DNA from: Anaerosacchariphilus polymeriproducens
GTDB taxonomy: Bacteria; Bacillota; Clostridia; Lachnospirales; Lachnospiraceae
DNA length: 64,000 nt
Assembly (NCBI RefSeq): GCF_003363435.1
Contig: NZ_QRCT01000051.1
Span: 62,001-126,000 of the forward strand
Reading direction: 5' to 3'
In this document: positions 1-13,143 of the stretch, one piece after another
How positions within the stretch are numbered: position 1 is the stretch's first letter
Layout of the letters: each line of letters opens with the position of its first letter
Position numbers and translations under genes: made by a program
Notes under the pieces: generated by a model
Told to the model about the DNA's origin: nothing
Databases searched by the model: none
The model's input: only the letters and a program-made list of their open reading frames with translations

Positions 1-1104
<1,104 letters not shown>

Positions 1105-1120
1105 CTATTGCAGCTCCCTT

Positions 1121-4960
<3,840 letters not shown>

Positions 4961-5034
4961 TGATGTTTCACCTCTCGCTTTTCTATATATTAAATGCAGT
5001 CTTAGGCATACTCGACCACAATAGTGCATCCTCC

Positions 5035-5063
5035 ATATTAGCACATTGGTTTTTATATGTCAA
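5035..5063 (-). promoter_or_regulatory. Vegetative promoter of rpoBC
   Basis: On the minus strand, TTGACA (5063-5058) and TAATAT (5040-5035) are separated by exactly 17 bases. The predicted start is near 5028, giving a leader of roughly 70 bases to the rpoB ATG. It lies downstream of the rplL terminator, so rpoBC can be transcribed independently of the ribosomal protein genes. Confidence 0.75.
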
Positions 5064-5127
5064 TATTTTTTTTATTTTCTTGACCGCTTTAAAAAACAGG
5101 CACTTTTGACAACTGACCTTTAAAATA

Positions 5128-5155
5128 GAAAAATCCCCGTTTTTAAAACGGGGAT
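5128..5155 (-). terminator. Intrinsic terminator/attenuator after rplL
   Basis: An 11-bp perfect stem (ATCCCCGTTTT pairing with AAAACGGGGAT) with a one-base centre is followed on the minus strand by a short T-run. It lies 15 bases after the rplL stop. Such partial terminators between rplL and rpoB commonly keep ribosomal protein transcripts in excess of rpoBC. Confidence 0.85.
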
Positions 5156-5169
5156 CCAATAAATCAATC

Positions 5170-5547
5170 TTATTTAAGATTAACTTTAGCACCTTCTGCT
5201 TCAAGTTTTGATTTAATTTCTTCTGCTTCAGCTTTTTCAGCACCTTCTTTAATTACTTTAGGTGCACCATCAACTAATTCTTTTGCTTCTTTTAATCCTA
5301 AACCTGTAACTTCACGAACAACTTTAATTACTTTAACTTTGCTTGGTCCTACTTCTGCCAATTCAACGTCAAATTCAGTTTTTTCTTCAGCACCTGCTCC
5401 TGCTTCTCCACCAGCTGCTGCTACTACAACACCTGCTGCTGCAGACACGCCAAATTCTTCTTCACATGCTTTTACTAATTCATTTAATTCTAATACAGTT
5501 AGTTCTTTGATCGCTTCGATCATTTCTGCTGTTGTTAATTTTGCCAT
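5170..5547 (-). CDS. rplL: 50S ribosomal protein L7/L12
   Basis: L7/L12 of 125 aa, the mobile stalk protein that recruits translational GTPases and binds L10 as dimers. The N-terminal dimerisation helix, an Ala/Gly-rich hinge (around residues 38-55) and the C-terminal domain with [18 protein letters not shown] and [12 protein letters not shown] are all present. The ribosome-binding site is a clear GGAGG before the ATG at 5547. It is 42 bases after rplJ in the same transcript, under control of the L10 leader. The length is typical. Confidence 0.98.
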   Translation of the reverse strand: MAKLTTAEMIEAIKELTVLELNELVKACEEEFGVSAAAGVVVAAAGGEAGAGAEEKTEFDVELAEVGPSKVKVIKVVREVTGLGLKEAKELVDGAPKVIKEGAEKAEAEEIKSKLEAEGAKVNLK

Positions 5548-5589
5548 TTTTATTACCTCCGATTTTTATTCTTCTTTTTGGATTATTAC

Positions 5590-6102
5590 TTATTCTGCTG
5601 AAGCTGCCTGTGCATCTCCACCGTTTGCTTCTGCGATTTGATTAATAACACGAGCAAAGTTTGTAATTGGTGATTGGATACTTCCAAGTAACTTGGATAG
5701 TAATTCTTCTCTTGAAGGAACTTTTGCTATTTCTTGAATTCCTGCATGATCGTATAAAATTCCTTCCACAACACCTGCTTTAAGTTCTAATTTAGGAGCT
5801 GTTTTTGCAAATTTAGCTAATATTCTTGCCGGAGCTGTCGCATCTTCGTTTGAAATAGCGATAGCACTAGGACCTTCCAAAAATGGAGCTAAACTTTCAA
5901 AATCTGTTCCTTTAAAAGCAAAATTCATCATTGTGTTTTTGTACACTTTATAAGTAACGCCTGCTTCTCTTAATTGTTTACGTAATTGTGTATCTTCATC
6001 TACTGTAAGTCCACGGTAATCAACTAATACAACAGATTGTGCATCTTTGATGCTTGCAGAAATTTCTTCAACGACTGGTTGCTTTAATTCTACTTTTGCC
6101 AT
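5590..6102 (-). CDS. rplJ: 50S ribosomal protein L10
   Basis: L10, 170 aa, anchors the L7/L12 stalk on 23S rRNA and in complex with L7/L12 binds its own leader as a translational or transcriptional repressor. The N-terminal globular domain contains VVLVDYRGLTVDEDTQLR, and the C-terminal helix that recruits L7/L12 is Ala-rich. Start at 6102 behind AAGGAGGTG. It is the first gene after an L10 leader and an independent promoter (6263-6291). Confidence 0.98.
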   Translation of the reverse strand: MAKVELKQPVVEEISASIKDAQSVVLVDYRGLTVDEDTQLRKQLREAGVTYKVYKNTMMNFAFKGTDFESLAPFLEGPSAIAISNEDATAPARILAKFAKTAPKLELKAGVVEGILYDHAGIQEIAKVPSREELLSKLLGSIQSPITNFARVINQIAEANGGDAQAASAE

Positions 6103-6256
6103 GATCTGTGCACCTCCTTATATTTTTTGTATCTGCCGAAAAAACCTCTCTGTCAAAAGACAGAGAGGTTCAATAATATTCTTTCTAGAATTCTTATCAT
6201 CCTCGGTAGGCATTACTAATTTATACCTTACGGTACCTACTGTCTTCGGCATATGC
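6103..6256 (-). ncRNA. Ribosomal protein L10 leader (rplJL autoregulatory RNA)
   Basis: The stretch between the rplJ promoter and its ATG has the conserved core of the L10 leader: GACAGTAGGT and CTACCGAGG blocks flanking a small GTACCGTAAGGTA hairpin. Established knowledge: this fold binds the L10(L7/L12)4 complex, and in Bacillus it couples to transcription attenuation. Here the core is followed by a strong terminator hairpin at 6139-6170, which fits the attenuation version. Recognised by eye from consensus blocks. Confidence 0.85.
6139..6170 (-). terminator. Attenuator hairpin in the rplJL leader
   Basis: A perfect 11-bp stem (ACCTCTCTGTC with GACAGAGAGGT), TTTT loop, followed by six T on the minus strand. 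It lies inside the leader about 37 bases before the rplJ ATG, so it must be conditional. Confidence 0.88.
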
Positions 6257-6262
6257 TTTGTA

Positions 6263-6291
6263 ATTATATCATTCTATATTTCAGATGTCAA
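6263..6291 (-). promoter_or_regulatory. Vegetative promoter of rplJL
   Basis: Minus-strand TTGACA (6291-6286), 17-base spacer, TATAAT (6268-6263). Both hexamers are perfect consensus. The -35 lies about ten bases after the rplA stop, so rplJL has its own strong promoter, separate from the rpmG-rplA transcript. Predicted start near 6256. Confidence 0.85.
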
Positions 6292-6300
6292 CACTAAATC

Positions 6301-6993
6301 CTAAGCCAATTTAGCTGTATTAATCTTCACACCCGGTCCCATTGTAGGAGCAAGTACAACACTCTTCAAATATTGACCTTTCAATGCTGCCGGCTTAGCT
6401 TTAATAATTGCATCCATAAGCGTCTGGAAGTTGTCCGCTAATTGCGCTTCTGTGAAAGAAGCCTTACCAATTGGCACATGGATAATATTTGTTTTATCCA
6501 ATCTATACTCAATCTTACCAGCTTTGATGTCGTTCACTGCTTTCGTTACATCCATCGTAACAGTTCCGGCTTTTGGGTTCGGCATTAAACCTTTTGGTCC
6601 AAGTACACGTCCAAGACGTCCAACAACGCCCATCATATCCGGCGTAGCAACTACTACATCAAAATCTAACCAGCCATCATTTTGGATTTTTGGTATCAAT
6701 TCTTCTCCACCTACATGATCTGCTCCTGCTGCCAAAGCTTCATCAACTTTGTCACCCTTTGCAAATACTAAAACTTTAACAGTTTTACCAGTTCCATGAG
6801 GCAATACTACCGCACCACGAATTTGCTGATCCGCATGACGACCATCACATCCTGTTCTGATATGAGCTTCGATTGTTTCATCAAATTTAGCAACAGCAGT
6901 TTTCTTTGCTAATGCAATGGCATCTGCTGTATCGTATAATGTTGCACGATCTACTGCTTTTGCAGCTTCAATATATTTCTTTCCTCTTTTCAT
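6301..6993 (-). CDS. rplA: 50S ribosomal protein L1
   Basis: L1, 230 aa, forms the mobile L1 stalk that guides deacylated tRNA out of the E site, and represses its own operon by binding mRNA. The conserved [32 protein letters not shown] and MPNPKAGTV blocks are present. The start at 6993 follows an AGGAGG site. It is 69 bases after rplK; that gap contains a small hairpin that could be the L1 operator. Length is typical. Confidence 0.98.
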   Translation of the reverse strand: MKRGKKYIEAAKAVDRATLYDTADAIALAKKTAVAKFDETIEAHIRTGCDGRHADQQIRGAVVLPHGTGKTVKVLVFAKGDKVDEALAAGADHVGGEELIPKIQNDGWLDFDVVVATPDMMGVVGRLGRVLGPKGLMPNPKAGTVTMDVTKAVNDIKAGKIEYRLDKTNIIHVPIGKASFTEAQLADNFQTLMDAIIKAKPAALKGQYLKSVVLAPTMGPGVKINTAKLA

Positions 6994-7007
6994 TCAAATA
7001 ACCTCCT

Positions 7008-7034
7008 GTGGTATTAGCGGGATTTCCCTCCCAC
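7008..7034 (-). promoter_or_regulatory. Hairpin between rplK and rplA, possible L1-binding operator
   Basis: The minus strand reads GTGGGAGGGAAATCCCGC and then TAATACCAC: an outer GTGG/CCAC pairing encloses an inner GGGA/TCCC helix just before the rplA ribosome-binding site. Position and shape resemble L1-type regulatory hairpins, but I identify it only from layout. Confidence 0.4.
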
Positions 7035-7062
7035 GTTTCATTTTTTTATAGCATTCGATCTA

Positions 7063-7488
7063 CTATTCTGTTACAGTGATTCCCATGCTTCTTGCTGTTC
7101 CTGAAACCATGCTGATCGCTGCCTCTAATGATCCGGCATTTAAATCTGGCATTTTTAATTCAGCAATTTTTTGAACTTCTTCTTTTGAAATGCTTGCTAC
7201 TTTAACTTTATGTGGTTCTGAGGAACCTGATTTGATTTTGCAAGCTTGTTTTAATAGAACTGCAGCAGGTGGAGTTTTTGTAATGAAGCTGAAACTTCTA
7301 TCTGCATATACAGTAATTACTACCGGTATAATTGTATCTCCTTTATCTGCTGTTCTTGCATTAAATTCTTTTGTAAATTGCACAATATTCACACCATGCT
7401 GTCCTAACGCTGGTCCAACAGGTGGTGCTGGTGTTGCCTTTCCCGCAGGAATTTGTAATTTAATATAACCTTCTACTTTCTTTGCCAT
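7063..7488 (-). CDS. rplK: 50S ribosomal protein L11
   Basis: L11, 141 aa, binds the GTPase-associated region of 23S rRNA and is needed for RelA/stringent factor activation. The N-terminal [20 protein letters not shown] and [13 protein letters not shown] motifs are present, as is the C-terminal rRNA-binding domain ending in TARSMGITV. The start at 7488 follows GGAGGTAACC. It is 14 bases after nusG in one transcript. Confidence 0.98.
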   Translation of the reverse strand: MAKKVEGYIKLQIPAGKATPAPPVGPALGQHGVNIVQFTKEFNARTADKGDTIIPVVITVYADRSFSFITKTPPAAVLLKQACKIKSGSSEPHKVKVASISKEEVQKIAELKMPDLNAGSLEAAISMVSGTARSMGITVTE

Positions 7489-7502
7489 AGCGGTTACCTC
7501 CT

Positions 7503-8018
7503 TTACGCTTTCTTAACTTCTGTGAAACTGATTTCTACTGGCGTCTCACGACCAAATAGCTCAACATTGATTGTCACAGTTTGTTTTCCATGATTCATTG
7601 CTTGAATGATACCCATCGTACCTTCCCAAGCTCCACCGGTAACAACGATGTTATCACCCTCTTCAAAGTCTACTACAACATTATCCATTTTAATTCCTAA
7701 CGGCTTCATTTCTTCTTCCGTCAAAGGAACCGGTTTGGATCCGGGACCTACAAATCCGGTAACACCCCGGGTGTTTCTCACCACATACCAAGTGTCATCA
7801 TTCATAATCATGTTGATTAAGACGTAACCTGGAAACATTTTTTTCTGAACCTGTTTCTTGGCTCCGTTCTTCACTTCAACAACGTCTTGCATAGGGACTC
7901 TGACTTCAATAATCTGGTCTTCCAGATGTCTGTTTTCAATTGTCTTTTCAATGTTGGCCTTAACCTTGTTCTCATACCCGGAATAAGTATGAACTACATA
8001 CCAATTTGTTTCTGACAT
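7503..8018 (-). CDS. nusG: Transcription termination/antitermination protein NusG
   Basis: NusG, 171 aa, a processivity and pausing factor that bridges RNA polymerase and the ribosome. The NGN domain occupies roughly residues 1-110 ([39 protein letters not shown]) and the KOW domain the C-terminal 50 residues ([16 protein letters not shown]). It lies between secE and rplK, its usual place. The start at 8018 follows an AAAGGTGAT site. Confidence 0.97.
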   Translation of the reverse strand: MSETNWYVVHTYSGYENKVKANIEKTIENRHLEDQIIEVRVPMQDVVEVKNGAKKQVQKKMFPGYVLINMIMNDDTWYVVRNTRGVTGFVGPGSKPVPLTEEEMKPLGIKMDNVVVDFEEGDNIVVTGGAWEGTMGIIQAMNHGKQTVTINVELFGRETPVEISFTEVKKA

Positions 8019-8035
8019 TTAATCACCTTTGTCCT

Positions 8036-8242
8036 TTATAAATTTACTATAATATCAACACCATATTTTAAAACAGCATCAATGATTGTAGTAAGTACAC
8101 CTAAGGCAACAGAAACTGCAATGACTGCAATTGTTTGTCTTACGAGTGATTGTTTATCAGGCCAGATGATTTTCTTAAATTCAGCCTTTAAGCCGGTTGT
8201 CCAGCTTGTTTTTGGAGCATTCTCCTTAACAGCTTCTCCCAT
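8036..8242 (-). CDS. secE: Preprotein translocase subunit SecE
   Basis: SecE, 68 aa, the small single-span clamp of the SecYEG channel in the cytoplasmic membrane. The amphipathic helix KAEFKKIIWPDKQSLVRQT with the conserved WP pair is followed by one membrane span at about residues 37-60. This short, one-span form is typical of Firmicutes. It sits between rpmG and nusG as usual. Confidence 0.95.
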   Translation of the reverse strand: MGEAVKENAPKTSWTTGLKAEFKKIIWPDKQSLVRQTIAVIAVSVALGVLTTIIDAVLKYGVDIIVNL

Positions 8243-8269
8243 TCTTCCACTCCCTTTGCACTAACCTAA

Positions 8270-8419
8270 TTACTTAGTTTCCTTGTGTAATGTGTGTGTT
8301 TTACAGAATTTACAATACTTCTTTGTCTCCATTCTGTCTGGATGAGCTTTCTTATCCTTTGTCATGTTGTAATTACGTTGTTTACACTCCGTACATGCCA
8401 ATGTGATTTTTACGCGCAC
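8270..8419 (-). CDS. rpmG: 50S ribosomal protein L33
   Basis: A 49-aa zinc-ribbon form of L33, with CTEC near residues 9-12 and CKFC near residues 38-41. The start codon is GTG at 8419, preceded by GGAGGTGG; the stop is TAA at 8270-8272. It is the first gene of the rpmG-secE-nusG-rplK-rplA transcript and lies 27 bases before secE. The four-cysteine (C+) form is associated with zinc-replete growth in Bacillus. Confidence 0.93.
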   Translation of the reverse strand: MRVKITLACTECKQRNYNMTKDKKAHPDRMETKKYCKFCKTHTLHKETK

Positions 8420-8522
8420 AACTTCCACCTCCAGTTAATTTCATTTAATGAGCCAAATTTATACAAATTTGACTATTTCAGTTTTTAGGCATAAAAAAAA
8501 GACCTACTTCCATCGCTAGTCC

Positions 8523-8551
8523 AATATATCACACAAAGTCAATCACGTCAA
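8523..8551 (-). promoter_or_regulatory. Vegetative promoter of the rpmG-secE-nusG operon
   Basis: Minus-strand TTGACG (8551-8546), 17-base spacer, TATATT (8528-8523). Predicted start near 8516, leaving a leader of about 95 bases to the rpmG GTG. The leader contains a nine-T tract soon after the start. The region 8420-8762 holds no gene; it is occupied by this promoter and the divergent one for the FliD-like gene. Confidence 0.7.
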
Positions 8552-8661
8552 CTGTTTTTTCTCTCGTGTAATAATTTAATATTTTAGCATTTGGTCTTAA
8601 TATTGTCAACAGAAAAAGATACAGCCTTTTCCCGAAATATTGACATATTTTCATAAAAATA

Positions 8662-8690
8662 GTGACATTTCCTCCAATATATTGTATAAT
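8662..8690 (+). promoter_or_regulatory. Promoter of the FliD-like gene
   Basis: GTGACA (8662-8667), 17-base spacer, TATAAT (8685-8690). This is a housekeeping-type promoter, not the TAAA/GCCGATAA form used by flagellar sigma factor. Predicted start near 8697. Confidence 0.65.
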
Positions 8691-8762
8691 ATAAGAGTAA
8701 AAATGGATTTGTTATGCTCTCCAGTGCTTTGCACGAATTCAAGGAGGAAAGGAGGAGATATT

Positions 8763-10061
8763 ATGGGTGGTATTCAGCAGACTTACAATTATTATATGTC
8801 AAATTATACTTCAACTCAGCTCACCCGATACGATACTCACAAAAAGAGCGAACTAAGAAATATCTGTAATATAATAAAGAAACTAAATAAAGAATCTCCT
8901 CTATATAAAGTAGATTTATCTAAGGATATGCAAAGATATGTAATAGACCTCAAAGAAAGTGCACGTAACATTAAAAATGTGGTGTCTGCCCTTTCCGACG
9001 GAGCTGATGATATAAACTGTTTTCAACGTAAGGTTGCAATCTCAAGTCAGGATGATATTGTATCTACCAAATATATTGGTGATTATGATCAAGAAGACGG
9101 AATTACTTCTTTTGAAATCGAAGTGAAACAACTTGCAACCCCACAGATAAATTTAGGTAATTTTTTACCTTCCAACCAAACTACGCAGTTAAAACCGGGA
9201 ACTTACTCTTTTGACTTAAATACCGGGAATATGGGATTCGAGTTTCAATTCGGCGTGAATGAAAAAGATACAAATATTAGTATACAGCGTAAATTAGCTT
9301 CTTTGATCAATGACTCAAACATCGGTCTTACTGCTAACATTTTGGGAGAACATGGAGATCAATCATCTCTGGAAATCAAATCAGTCAATACCGGTATTAT
9401 AAATAACAACCCTACAATATTTACAATATCAAAAAATAGTAATCCAAACTCAGACACTGCCCTTTCTTACTTGGGCATTGATGAAATAAATCAGTACCCT
9501 GAAAATTCTTCCTTCTTATTAAATGGTATGGAGAAATTCTCCTATTCAAATACATTTACAGTTGGAAAATCATTTGAAGTCACAATGAAGGGAATCAGTG
9601 AAGAAGATAATCCTGCTACCATTAGTTTAAAAGCAGATGCTGACACTATCGCTGATAATGTTCAGGAATTGGTGGAAGCTTATAATTCTTCCTTAATGCT
9701 AACGAATGAATATGCTTCCGTTACTTCTTATATAAATAAGTTTCAAAATGAAATGGAAAACGTAACAAAAGATTTTTCGAATCAATTTGAACCAATCGGA
9801 CTTATGATTCAAAAAGACGGTTCTATACTCGTAGATAAACAATTACTTTTAAACGCTGTAACAGAGGAAGACGCAAAAGAGAATTTCTCTGTATTAAAAG
9901 ATTTTAAAAATGTAGTTAATACAAAGGCAAATAAAGCAATGCTCGATCCTATGCAATATGTCAACAAAACTTTAATTACATATAAAAATCCAGGGAAAAC
10001 ATTTGCTGACCCCTATGTGACATCAATATATAGTGGTATGTTATTCAATGGATATTGTTAA
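8763..10061 (+). CDS. FliD-like (flagellar hook-associated protein 2-type) protein
   Basis: 432 aa, likely an extracellular flagellar cap-type protein. The region around residues 95-150 (FQRKVAISSQDDIVST, then SFEIEVKQLATPQ) matches the FliD N-terminal domain, in which a tail segment leads into the SYxIEVxQLA block. A C-terminal part near residues 300-340 (IADNVQELVEAYNSS) resembles the FliD C-terminal coiled region. The start at 8763 is behind a double AGGAGG AAAGGAGG site. It is not next to fliS/fliT or filament genes but beside ribosomal genes, so it may be a specialised paralogue. It has its own promoter and a strong terminator. Divergence leaves some doubt about a capping role. Confidence 0.65.
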   Translation: MGGIQQTYNYYMSNYTSTQLTRYDTHKKSELRNICNIIKKLNKESPLYKVDLSKDMQRYVIDLKESARNIKNVVSALSDGADDINCFQRKVAISSQDDIVSTKYIGDYDQEDGITSFEIEVKQLATPQINLGNFLPSNQTTQLKPGTYSFDLNTGNMGFEFQFGVNEKDTNISIQRKLASLINDSNIGLTANILGEHGDQSSLEIKSVNTGIINNNPTIFTISKNSNPNSDTALSYLGIDEINQYPENSSFLLNGMEKFSYSNTFTVGKSFEVTMKGISEEDNPATISLKADADTIADNVQELVEAYNSSLMLTNEYASVTSYINKFQNEMENVTKDFSNQFEPIGLMIQKDGSILVDKQLLLNAVTEEDAKENFSVLKDFKNVVNTKANKAMLDPMQYVNKTLITYKNPGKTFADPYVTSIYSGMLFNGYC

Positions 10062-10068
10062 ATGAAAT

Positions 10069-10136
10069 AATGGGTTGTTTAAACACTTATATCAGGCATT
10101 TCAATGATGCTTATGGTGTTTAACACAACCCATTTT
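10069..10136. terminator. Convergent terminator between FliD-like gene and ABC ATPase
   Basis: A long hairpin with a stem of about 17 bp (ATGGGTTGT..TTAAACAC with GTGTTTAACACAACCCAT) and a roughly 25-base loop, then TTTT on the plus side. It lies between the two convergent stops and probably serves both. Confidence 0.75.
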
Positions 10137-10159
10137 GATGGATTTAATGAATCTTATAT

Positions 10160-10837
10160 TCAATAAATTATAGGAGCAGACAATTTCCCACCCTTCAAAA
10201 AATAGTTTTTATCACACCTTTCTGATACAGCCGTGTTATGTGTTACAATAACTATTGTCGTTCCTTGCGAATGCAGCATATCAAATATATCCAATATGCT
10301 TTTTTCTGACTCCTCATCTAGCGATCCGGTTGGTTCATCCACAAGTAAAATATCCGGTTTTTTTACTATTGCTCTTCCAATTGCTACCCTTTGCTGTTCT
10401 CCTCCGGAAAGCTTACTAATGGATACCTTTTGAAAAGACTCCAAATCTAGCATTTCCAACACCTTATTAACCTCTTTTTTTATTTTATCTTTTTCTAATT
10501 TCATAAAATTTAGTGGCAACTTAATGTTTTCATAAACATTCCTGTCATGTAATAAATGAAACTGTTGCGTTACAAAACCAATATGTCTTTTTCTAAACTC
10601 AGAACGTTGATCAAAAGATAATTGTGTTACTTTTTGGTTATTATAGATCATTGTTCCTTTATCATATGGTATTAATGTACCTAAAATATTTAATAAAGTA
10701 GACTTTCCGGAACCACTCCTACCCATTATTGCTATATAGTCTCCTTTAGAAATTTCCATGTTAATATCATTTAAAACAGCCCTTTTCGTTCTTCCATTAA
10801 TAAAAGATTTCTGTATATGTTGCAATTTTAACAGCAT
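10160..10837 (-). CDS. ABC transporter ATP-binding protein (MacB/LolD type)
   Basis: 225 aa ATPase that would drive the two adjacent FtsX-like permeases. Walker A GRSGSGKST is at 39-47, the ABC signature LSGGE at 143-147, Walker B ILLVDEP at 163-169 and the switch His at 200. Size and motif spacing match the LolD/MacB/FtsE branch. The start at 10837 has AGAGGTG and lies 3 bases after the 429-aa permease, so they are cotranslated. Substrate is not shown; context suggests the secreted protein at 13144-13587, or protection against it. Confidence 0.93.
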   Translation of the reverse strand: MLLKLQHIQKSFINGRTKRAVLNDINMEISKGDYIAIMGRSGSGKSTLLNILGTLIPYDKGTMIYNNQKVTQLSFDQRSEFRKRHIGFVTQQFHLLHDRNVYENIKLPLNFMKLEKDKIKKEVNKVLEMLDLESFQKVSISKLSGGEQQRVAIGRAIVKKPDILLVDEPTGSLDEESEKSILDIFDMLHSQGTTIVIVTHNTAVSERCDKNYFLKGGKLSAPIIY

Positions 10838-10840
10838 TTA

Positions 10841-12130
10841 TTACACCTCTTCTTCTTTATCAATTTTTAATTCTTTGTTATTTAATAATAAGTTCGTCCC
10901 AAAAATAACATAAGAAAGAATTACAAAAACACCTATATACCCAGCTTTAATATAAGTAGCAAACTCTCCTATTTTTAATAAATGGTTTAATATATACAAC
11001 TGTGTTAAAAATGCTGCTAATACTATAAGCATAATTTCTAAAAACTTTAATGTTATAATAAAACTTTTCTTTGCCCCTTGAATCAAAAAAACATTATAAT
11101 AATATCTTTCATTTTTATATTGCAAATACGATATAAATAATATAAGTATTATATTTAAAATACAGGACATAGTTAAAATAATTTTAATTAAATTTTTATT
11201 TTCTTGTAGAATAACACTGATGTCTTGATATTTTTTAACATGTGGATTATACCCGATAAAAGTATAGCCGTCAAAGGATGCATCTTTTGAGATACTCTCT
11301 AACTCCTGCATCATTCTATTTATGTCGTTCTTATTATTTTTCGTTACTAAATACCCATTAATCATATTAAAATAATTCATCATCTGATATCTCGCTTCAA
11401 ATTCACTTTGAGGCTGCATTATATAATTCCACATAGGCATCAAAATATAGTCATCCAGATAAAATTCCAAATTATTCTGATAAAATATTTTAGAGTTTTT
11501 TTCTAAAAAACCTATAACAATACAGTTGATATCTTTTTCCAGGTATTTTATATGTAACTTATCTCCTACCTTATAAATATCATGATAAGAATCTCCTAGT
11601 ATAATTGGCATCGTATTCTGAATAACAAAATCTTCTTCATTCCATACCTTACCCTCTGCTGCTTTCAAATTGAAAAATTTTGCACCATTCAAATTTATCT
11701 GGAGCGATTTAATTGGTTTATAAACTTTGTTATCAACATTAACTGATGGAACCTCCATCCCGTTTGCATAGCCATATGCAAATTTGTCTGGAATACTTTG
11801 ATCAGTAATTAAAAGATGCTGATTTGCTATTGTTATGTAATGAAATGATTCTGCATTTTCCAGTCCATTATAAAAGTTTTTAAGTTTTGACAAAGAATCT
11901 TTTTGAACTACAAACTTATTAAATTCATTACCATCAACATAATTATCAATCATTTGGTATATAGCATTGTCTTCATACATTTTTTTCATATCACTATTTT
12001 CAAAATCTAAATCATATATGAAAGAATAGAATGTACCGATTAATACCATGAAAATTGTTATTTGTATATATACAAATAAACAAATATTTAAATTTCTTTT
12101 ATAAAACAAAATAAGTTCTTTAATTAACAT
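10841..12130 (-). CDS. FtsX-like ABC transporter permease, large half
   Basis: 429 aa membrane protein. One span lies near residues 13-35, then about 280 residues of extracytoplasmic domain, then three C-terminal spans (about 317-337, 352-375 and 395-415). This is the MacB/FtsX topology: cytoplasmic ends, a periplasm-type domain that transmits mechanical force, and no transport channel. It is extremely AT-rich. It sits between the 315-aa permease (14 bases) and the ATPase (3 bases). I see no strong similarity to a named family; the assignment rests on topology and context. Confidence 0.75.
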   Translation of the reverse strand: MLIKELILFYKRNLNICLFVYIQITIFMVLIGTFYSFIYDLDFENSDMKKMYEDNAIYQMIDNYVDGNEFNKFVVQKDSLSKLKNFYNGLENAESFHYITIANQHLLITDQSIPDKFAYGYANGMEVPSVNVDNKVYKPIKSLQINLNGAKFFNLKAAEGKVWNEEDFVIQNTMPIILGDSYHDIYKVGDKLHIKYLEKDINCIVIGFLEKNSKIFYQNNLEFYLDDYILMPMWNYIMQPQSEFEARYQMMNYFNMINGYLVTKNNKNDINRMMQELESISKDASFDGYTFIGYNPHVKKYQDISVILQENKNLIKIILTMSCILNIILILFISYLQYKNERYYYNVFLIQGAKKSFIITLKFLEIMLIVLAAFLTQLYILNHLLKIGEFATYIKAGYIGVFVILSYVIFGTNLLLNNKELKIDKEEEV

Positions 12131-12144
12131 ACTTTTTCATATCC

Positions 12145-13092
12145 TTATGCAAAGTTTTTATTCATAGTACCTCTTAATAGACCAAGTGCAATTACCACAC
12201 TTAATAATACGAAACCAAATAATATATGAATTAGAGCAGGTTGTACTAAAATATTTATATCTTTCATGACAACTAGTATGTAAAAACAGCTCACTATAAT
12301 GGAAAATGTGAAATTTGCCAAAATATTTCTTATATAGTACAACATAATCCTCTTATTATTAACACCTAGCAGGTAAAGAACGTAATTTTCTTTTTTATGC
12401 ATTCTTTCCCAAAAGGCAAAAAATATAAATATTAAAAAGCAAACTAAAATAAAACCATTTAAATTTAATAATCTTTGAAAAAATAACGTACCTGTAACTC
12501 TAGCAACTCCTTCTATATCCGGCTCAGCATGTATTAAATTGGGATACTGCCTCATGATTCTTTTCGTTATATTACGTATTTCTTTTTTACTATCACCATC
12601 TAAAACTATTTTATATCTGTTTTGTTTAGGAATCTCGCCTCCATATAACAAAACCAGACTATCTGATTTTGATGTAAAATCCCCTCCTAATATACCAATT
12701 ATTTCATATTTTTCATTGTTCAGACTTATTATCTTTTTTCCATTCAGATGCTCTGCCTGCTTTTCGATATCTTTTCCTACAACAGCTTTCTTACCTTTTA
12801 AACCCTTTGAAAAAAATTTTCCCTTTATTATTGGTGGATTCCATTCATTATTTTCTAAACAAAATCTGGTATTATTATCATATTCTACAAATAATCTACA
12901 CTTATCTCCTATTTCTGTATTTCTCCACTTCTCTAAATCTTGATCATAAAAAACCGTATAATTATTTGTATAAAAATTATTTGAGATTAAAACAAGATCA
13001 TTTTGTCTCATATTGTAAAAAATAATCTGCACAATAAAAATAATTACAACTGTAAAAAATGAAATGAAAATTAAGTTTTTTAATTTAATCAT
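12145..13092 (-). CDS. FtsX-like ABC transporter permease, small half
   Basis: 315 aa membrane protein with one N-terminal span (about 7-27), a roughly 180-residue extracytoplasmic domain containing MacB-type segments (GKKAVVGKDIEKQAEHLNGK, then KYEIIGILGG) and three C-terminal spans. It would pair with the 429-aa half-permease as a heterodimer driven by the ATPase at 10160-10837. It follows the secreted protein gene after a terminator-like hairpin. Function is inferred from topology; bacteriocin immunity or lipoprotein/peptide extrusion are both possible. Confidence 0.75.
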   Translation of the reverse strand: MIKLKNLIFISFFTVVIIFIVQIIFYNMRQNDLVLISNNFYTNNYTVFYDQDLEKWRNTEIGDKCRLFVEYDNNTRFCLENNEWNPPIIKGKFFSKGLKGKKAVVGKDIEKQAEHLNGKKIISLNNEKYEIIGILGGDFTSKSDSLVLLYGGEIPKQNRYKIVLDGDSKKEIRNITKRIMRQYPNLIHAEPDIEGVARVTGTLFFQRLLNLNGFILVCFLIFIFFAFWERMHKKENYVLYLLGVNNKRIMLYYIRNILANFTFSIIVSCFYILVVMKDINILVQPALIHILFGFVLLSVVIALGLLRGTMNKNFA

Positions 13093-13107
13093 ATCCCAAC
13101 TCTTTCT

Positions 13108-13134
13108 AAAAGGAAGAGATAAATTATCTCTCCC
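13108..13134 (-). terminator. Attenuating hairpin between secreted-protein gene and permease genes
   Basis: The minus strand reads GGGAGAGATAA / TTTATCTCTTCC followed by TTTTAG, a stem of about 11 bp in the 51-base gap. It probably lets the secreted protein be made in excess of the transporter. Confidence 0.65.
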
Positions 13135-13143
13135 TTTTTCAAT

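Noticed and set aside
8460-8523. Terminator-like nine-T tract in the rpmG leader
   Set aside because: The preceding bases form only a weak, bulged stem; it is probably just an AT-rich leader.
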